Of a stretch of DNA of 64,000 nucleotides, positions 61,784 to 64,000 are shown piece by piece (positions within the stretch are counted from its first letter, which is position 1; each line of letters starts with the position of its first letter). Location of the stretch: NCBI GenBank assembly GCA_963711595.1, contig CAVQER010000002.1, positions 1-64,000 on the forward strand. Reading direction: 5' to 3'. The notes under the pieces are model-generated. The model had not been told where the DNA came from and did no database searches. It was given only the letters and a program-made list of their open reading frames with translations. The stretch is from JAUSIF01 sp963711595 (GTDB lineage Bacteria > Pseudomonadota > Alphaproteobacteria > Rhizobiales > Xanthobacteraceae). The translations under genes were made by a program, and so were the position numbers.

Positions 61784-62036
61784 ATCACCCCCGAAACGCA
61801 TACGCAAAAAAGATGATAGTCATTCGCTTCCTTCCAAATGCTCACCGTGCGCACCGGCCGTCGCGGAGCCTAATAGCGGCGTCCTCGATGCTCGGCGCTG
61901 GAAGACCCTCTTGTCACAGGGCCGAGGGTCCGGACTAGACTGTATGGCGATCCCGGACGATGCTTTCGTCCATCGACTTCCGGCCCGCCCAAATTTCCTC
62001 TCTTCGCGCAAGATAATGACCAACCTATAGAGTCTA

Positions 62037-63518
62037 GTGACCAGACCCGGCTGGTTGAGCATCGGCGCGACCCTGGTCGTGCTTCTCTTCGCCATCGGTT
62101 TCGCGCGGGCGTTCAACTATTCGTTTCGCGCGAATGACGACACGGTGTGGTGGTATTTGACGGGTGTCGAACTGGCGAGCGCGAGTGCGGTTGCGCCACT
62201 GAATGACGCCGTGCGCACTTACCTTGCTGAGCAAAAGGACGCCGACGTTGCGTTTCCGCGATGGCAATTGCGCGAGCGCTATACAAAAAACTATCTCCTC
62301 CCGAGCGCACTCATCTATGTATCGAGCCGCGCCGTCGAACGCTTTGTCCAGGCATTTCGCGCGCCTTACGGGCTATTCTTCACCTTGTCCCTCGCGCTCG
62401 GCCTGGTTCTTTCTGCATTGGTTGCTGTGAGTCTGTTGCGATGGGTCATCGTTACGTCGAGGGACCTGTCGATCGCATTCGGCACGCTGGTCGGGGTTGC
62501 TGCCATTGCCTTGTCCGGTGTGGTGCCGCAAACCGCGTTCAACCTCACTTCCGGTGGAAACCTTGCTACGATTGATGGAGTTGGGAATTCGCTCTCGTAT
62601 CTGGCCGTCCAAGTCGCTGCGGTTCATCCGGAATATTCGATTTTCGGGTACACGCCTCGCAACCAATTTTATCTGTGTGCAGTGGCTGTTTTTCTGCTGC
62701 GCTGGCGCGAGAGCTGGTTTGCCGCCTATGCACTCACCGTCGTTCTCATGCTTGTGCACCAGAGCATGGCCGGAATCATGCTTATGTTACTGGTGATCGT
62801 CGATGCACTGGCACGGCCGCAAGTGTTTGACCGGAAAGTCATTGCGACGGTGCTTGTCGGCATCGCAGTGATGTTCGGTCGTGAAACGCTGCTTTCCCAG
62901 CTAGGCCTGTGGCAGGCCGTGGGGGTGGCAATTGTTCTCCTGCTGATTGCCGCCACCCTGATCGCCGCCACGAAATATTATCCGCGGGTCACGCTATTCG
63001 AGTCCGCCGACAAATTTGCGCTCGCGCCTTTGCGCCAGCAGTTGGCGCGCGTTGGCGTCATCGGAGCCGATCTCGTATCGATCCTTGCAATATGGCTGAT
63101 AACGCTGCCGGTCGCATTGGTGGCCGTTCGTGTTGCTCCCCCCGCCGCGGCGTACCACTTCTGGGGCGAGATTCATTTGCGCGTGCTGATGCTGTGGCAG
63201 CCCGTCTTTTTCATCGGTGTTTGCGTATTGCTGGTCAGGTGGCTTGAAGCGAGATTGTTCGTCGATCACCGTTGGCTCTACGGCGCGGTCATCGCCATTT
63301 CCGCTCTTGCGGTCACGCCCGCGCTCATACAGGCGATTGCCTATTACGATGCCGGCCTGGTGCGATTTTCCAGCACGTTGCTTTCGTACAGCCAGCTACT
63401 TGGAAAGCCGCTTCCGCAACTTGATACCCAAACGCGCGAGGCAGTTCTGTATTTTGCCATATCGGCAAAGCAGAATTCTCAGGCAAACATCGTTCGTCCG
63501 ATGCTGGTCGGGCGCTGA
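62037..63518 (+). CDS. Polytopic membrane protein, 493 residues
   Basis: A GTG at 62037 begins MTRPGWLSIGATLVVLLFAI; about ten to twelve membrane helices follow, with one larger extracytoplasmic segment after the first (FRANDDTVWWYLTGVELASA ... WQLRERYTKN). Motifs such as NDDTVWWY and GYTPRNQFYLCAVAVFLLRW are suggestive of a GT-C-like or polysaccharide-related integral protein, but I cannot place it in a family. It is convergent with a methyltransferase gene at the window edge, which suggests a cell-surface polysaccharide region. Function unknown. Confidence 0.7.
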   Translation: MTRPGWLSIGATLVVLLFAIGFARAFNYSFRANDDTVWWYLTGVELASASAVAPLNDAVRTYLAEQKDADVAFPRWQLRERYTKNYLLPSALIYVSSRAVERFVQAFRAPYGLFFTLSLALGLVLSALVAVSLLRWVIVTSRDLSIAFGTLVGVAAIALSGVVPQTAFNLTSGGNLATIDGVGNSLSYLAVQVAAVHPEYSIFGYTPRNQFYLCAVAVFLLRWRESWFAAYALTVVLMLVHQSMAGIMLMLLVIVDALARPQVFDRKVIATVLVGIAVMFGRETLLSQLGLWQAVGVAIVLLLIAATLIAATKYYPRVTLFESADKFALAPLRQQLARVGVIGADLVSILAIWLITLPVALVAVRVAPPAAAYHFWGEIHLRVLMLWQPVFFIGVCVLLVRWLEARLFVDHRWLYGAVIAISALAVTPALIQAIAYYDAGLVRFSSTLLSYSQLLGKPLPQLDTQTREAVLYFAISAKQNSQANIVRPMLVGR

Positions 63519-63526
63519 CACATGCC

Positions 63527-64000
63527 CTAGCTGTTGGCGGCCGGTTGTTTTGTGCCGATTGCCGTCCAGCTATAGCCATGTCGAAGATGCAGTTGTACTT
63601 CGGCAAATCCGGCGCGCCGCATCAACGCGTGGACTTCATCGGCCGCATAGTATTTCGAGAAGGCGGGCTTCAATTGGTCGTAGACCACCAAATACCGCTT
63701 CGAGCGCGGAAACCGTCCCACGACGTTGAGAATATAGTCCCGAAACGGCAGCCGTAGGCCAGTGCGGCACGCTAGCGTGTAGAGGTCGGAGAAAGAGCGC
63801 AAGCACGTGGCAGAGAGGCGCAAGCAGCCAGTGCGGCAGACGGGTCGTCACTCGGCGCAAAGCCTTGATGAACCACAAATCGGTCCGCCGCCTTCGCAGC
63901 CGTAGACCCAGACGATCATTCGGCCGCCCTGGCGCAACGCTCCATAGGCCGCGCCCAGAACCGGATCCGGCTCGGGAATGTGGTGGATGACGCCGATTGC
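63527..64000 (-). pseudogene. Class I SAM-dependent methyltransferase, partial and frameshifted
   Basis: At the window edge the minus strand reads AIGVIHHIPEPDPVLGAAYG and ALRQGGRMIVWVYG, typical of the motif II-III region of class I methyltransferases. Two frame changes, near 63890 and 63800, are needed to continue through LWFIKALRRVTTRLPHWLLA and LPFRDYILNVVGRFPRSKRY to the C-terminal RAGFAEVQLHLRHGYSWTAI. The N-terminal SAM-binding part lies outside the window. Confidence 0.65.

Noticed and set aside
1..64000. CRISPR arrays, rRNA genes, insertion sequences, integrases, restriction or toxin-antitoxin systems
   Set aside because: None seen on reading both strands; the only antitoxin-like protein (13906) has no toxin partner.

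Overview
The window comes from the chromosome of an alphaproteobacterium of the order Hyphomicrobiales (Rhizobiales), probably close to Nitrobacteraceae/Xanthobacteraceae. The evidence is gene content: HWE-family histidine kinases, a MEDS-domain sensor, class I lysyl-tRNA synthetase, a TIGR02186/TauE pair, an AqpS-type arsenic operon, promoters of the GGAAC-N16/17-CGTT class used by the stress sigma factor EcfG, and the order murA ... DUF2948-hisD-UPF0262-LMW phosphatase-(infA)-maf-yacG-tRNA-Phe. No rRNA, transposase, integrase or CRISPR array was seen.

Layout. 1-15.1 kb is a sparse accessory region: a decayed hybrid histidine kinase, a sugar-binding protein, a MEDS/HWE-kinase pair, an HWE kinase fused to the first codons of an mgtC gene, secreted Cys-rich and repeat proteins, and many proteins under 100 residues. 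15.1-16.6 kb is a truncated glycosyltransferase. 16.8-27.5 kb is core-like: a binding protein overlapping an MFS transporter, lysK, an S24/HTH regulator, pyrD, a TIGR02186/TauE pair and a PodJ-like SEL1 protein. 27.9-33.6 kb is a beta-oxidation operon. 33.7-44.7 kb holds small membrane proteins and an acetate-type module: DUF4212, a 45-residue membrane protein, an SSS symporter, a CrbS/CrbR-like two-component system and an exonuclease-CBS-DUF294 fusion. mscL, an aminotransferase and an AbrB-type permease follow. 47.6-50.4 kb is an accessory stretch of tiny genes with non-coding structure. 50.3-52.4 kb is arsR-arsC-aqpS, beside tRNA-Thr. 52.7-61.8 kb is the murA-to-tRNA-Phe core block with an MCP and an ABC-2 exporter inserted. 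62.0-64.0 kb starts a membrane-protein/methyltransferase locus.

The most interesting region is 48.4-49.9 kb. A palindrome built on GTACGA....CGTAC occurs three times. Each copy is centred about 49-53 bp upstream of a predicted minus-strand start, for two paralogous small genes and a roughly 110-nt sRNA that ends in an intrinsic terminator and carries an anti-Shine-Dalgarno stretch. Two of the copies also lie at a fixed distance from a duplicated plus-strand RNA-like element whose stems differ by a compensatory base pair. Next to this, a 91-residue gene has a leader of two hairpins in which the first loop can pair with the terminator arm of the second.

A second theme is single-nucleotide disruption. 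At least a dozen reading frames, including core-type genes, are broken by 1-nt indels, and one indel fuses two overlapping genes into a single 2 kb ORF. An infA remnant of 12 codons sits where infA is expected. Whether these are real or assembly errors affects many calls below. Start sites, promoters and RNA elements were judged by eye; none was computed.
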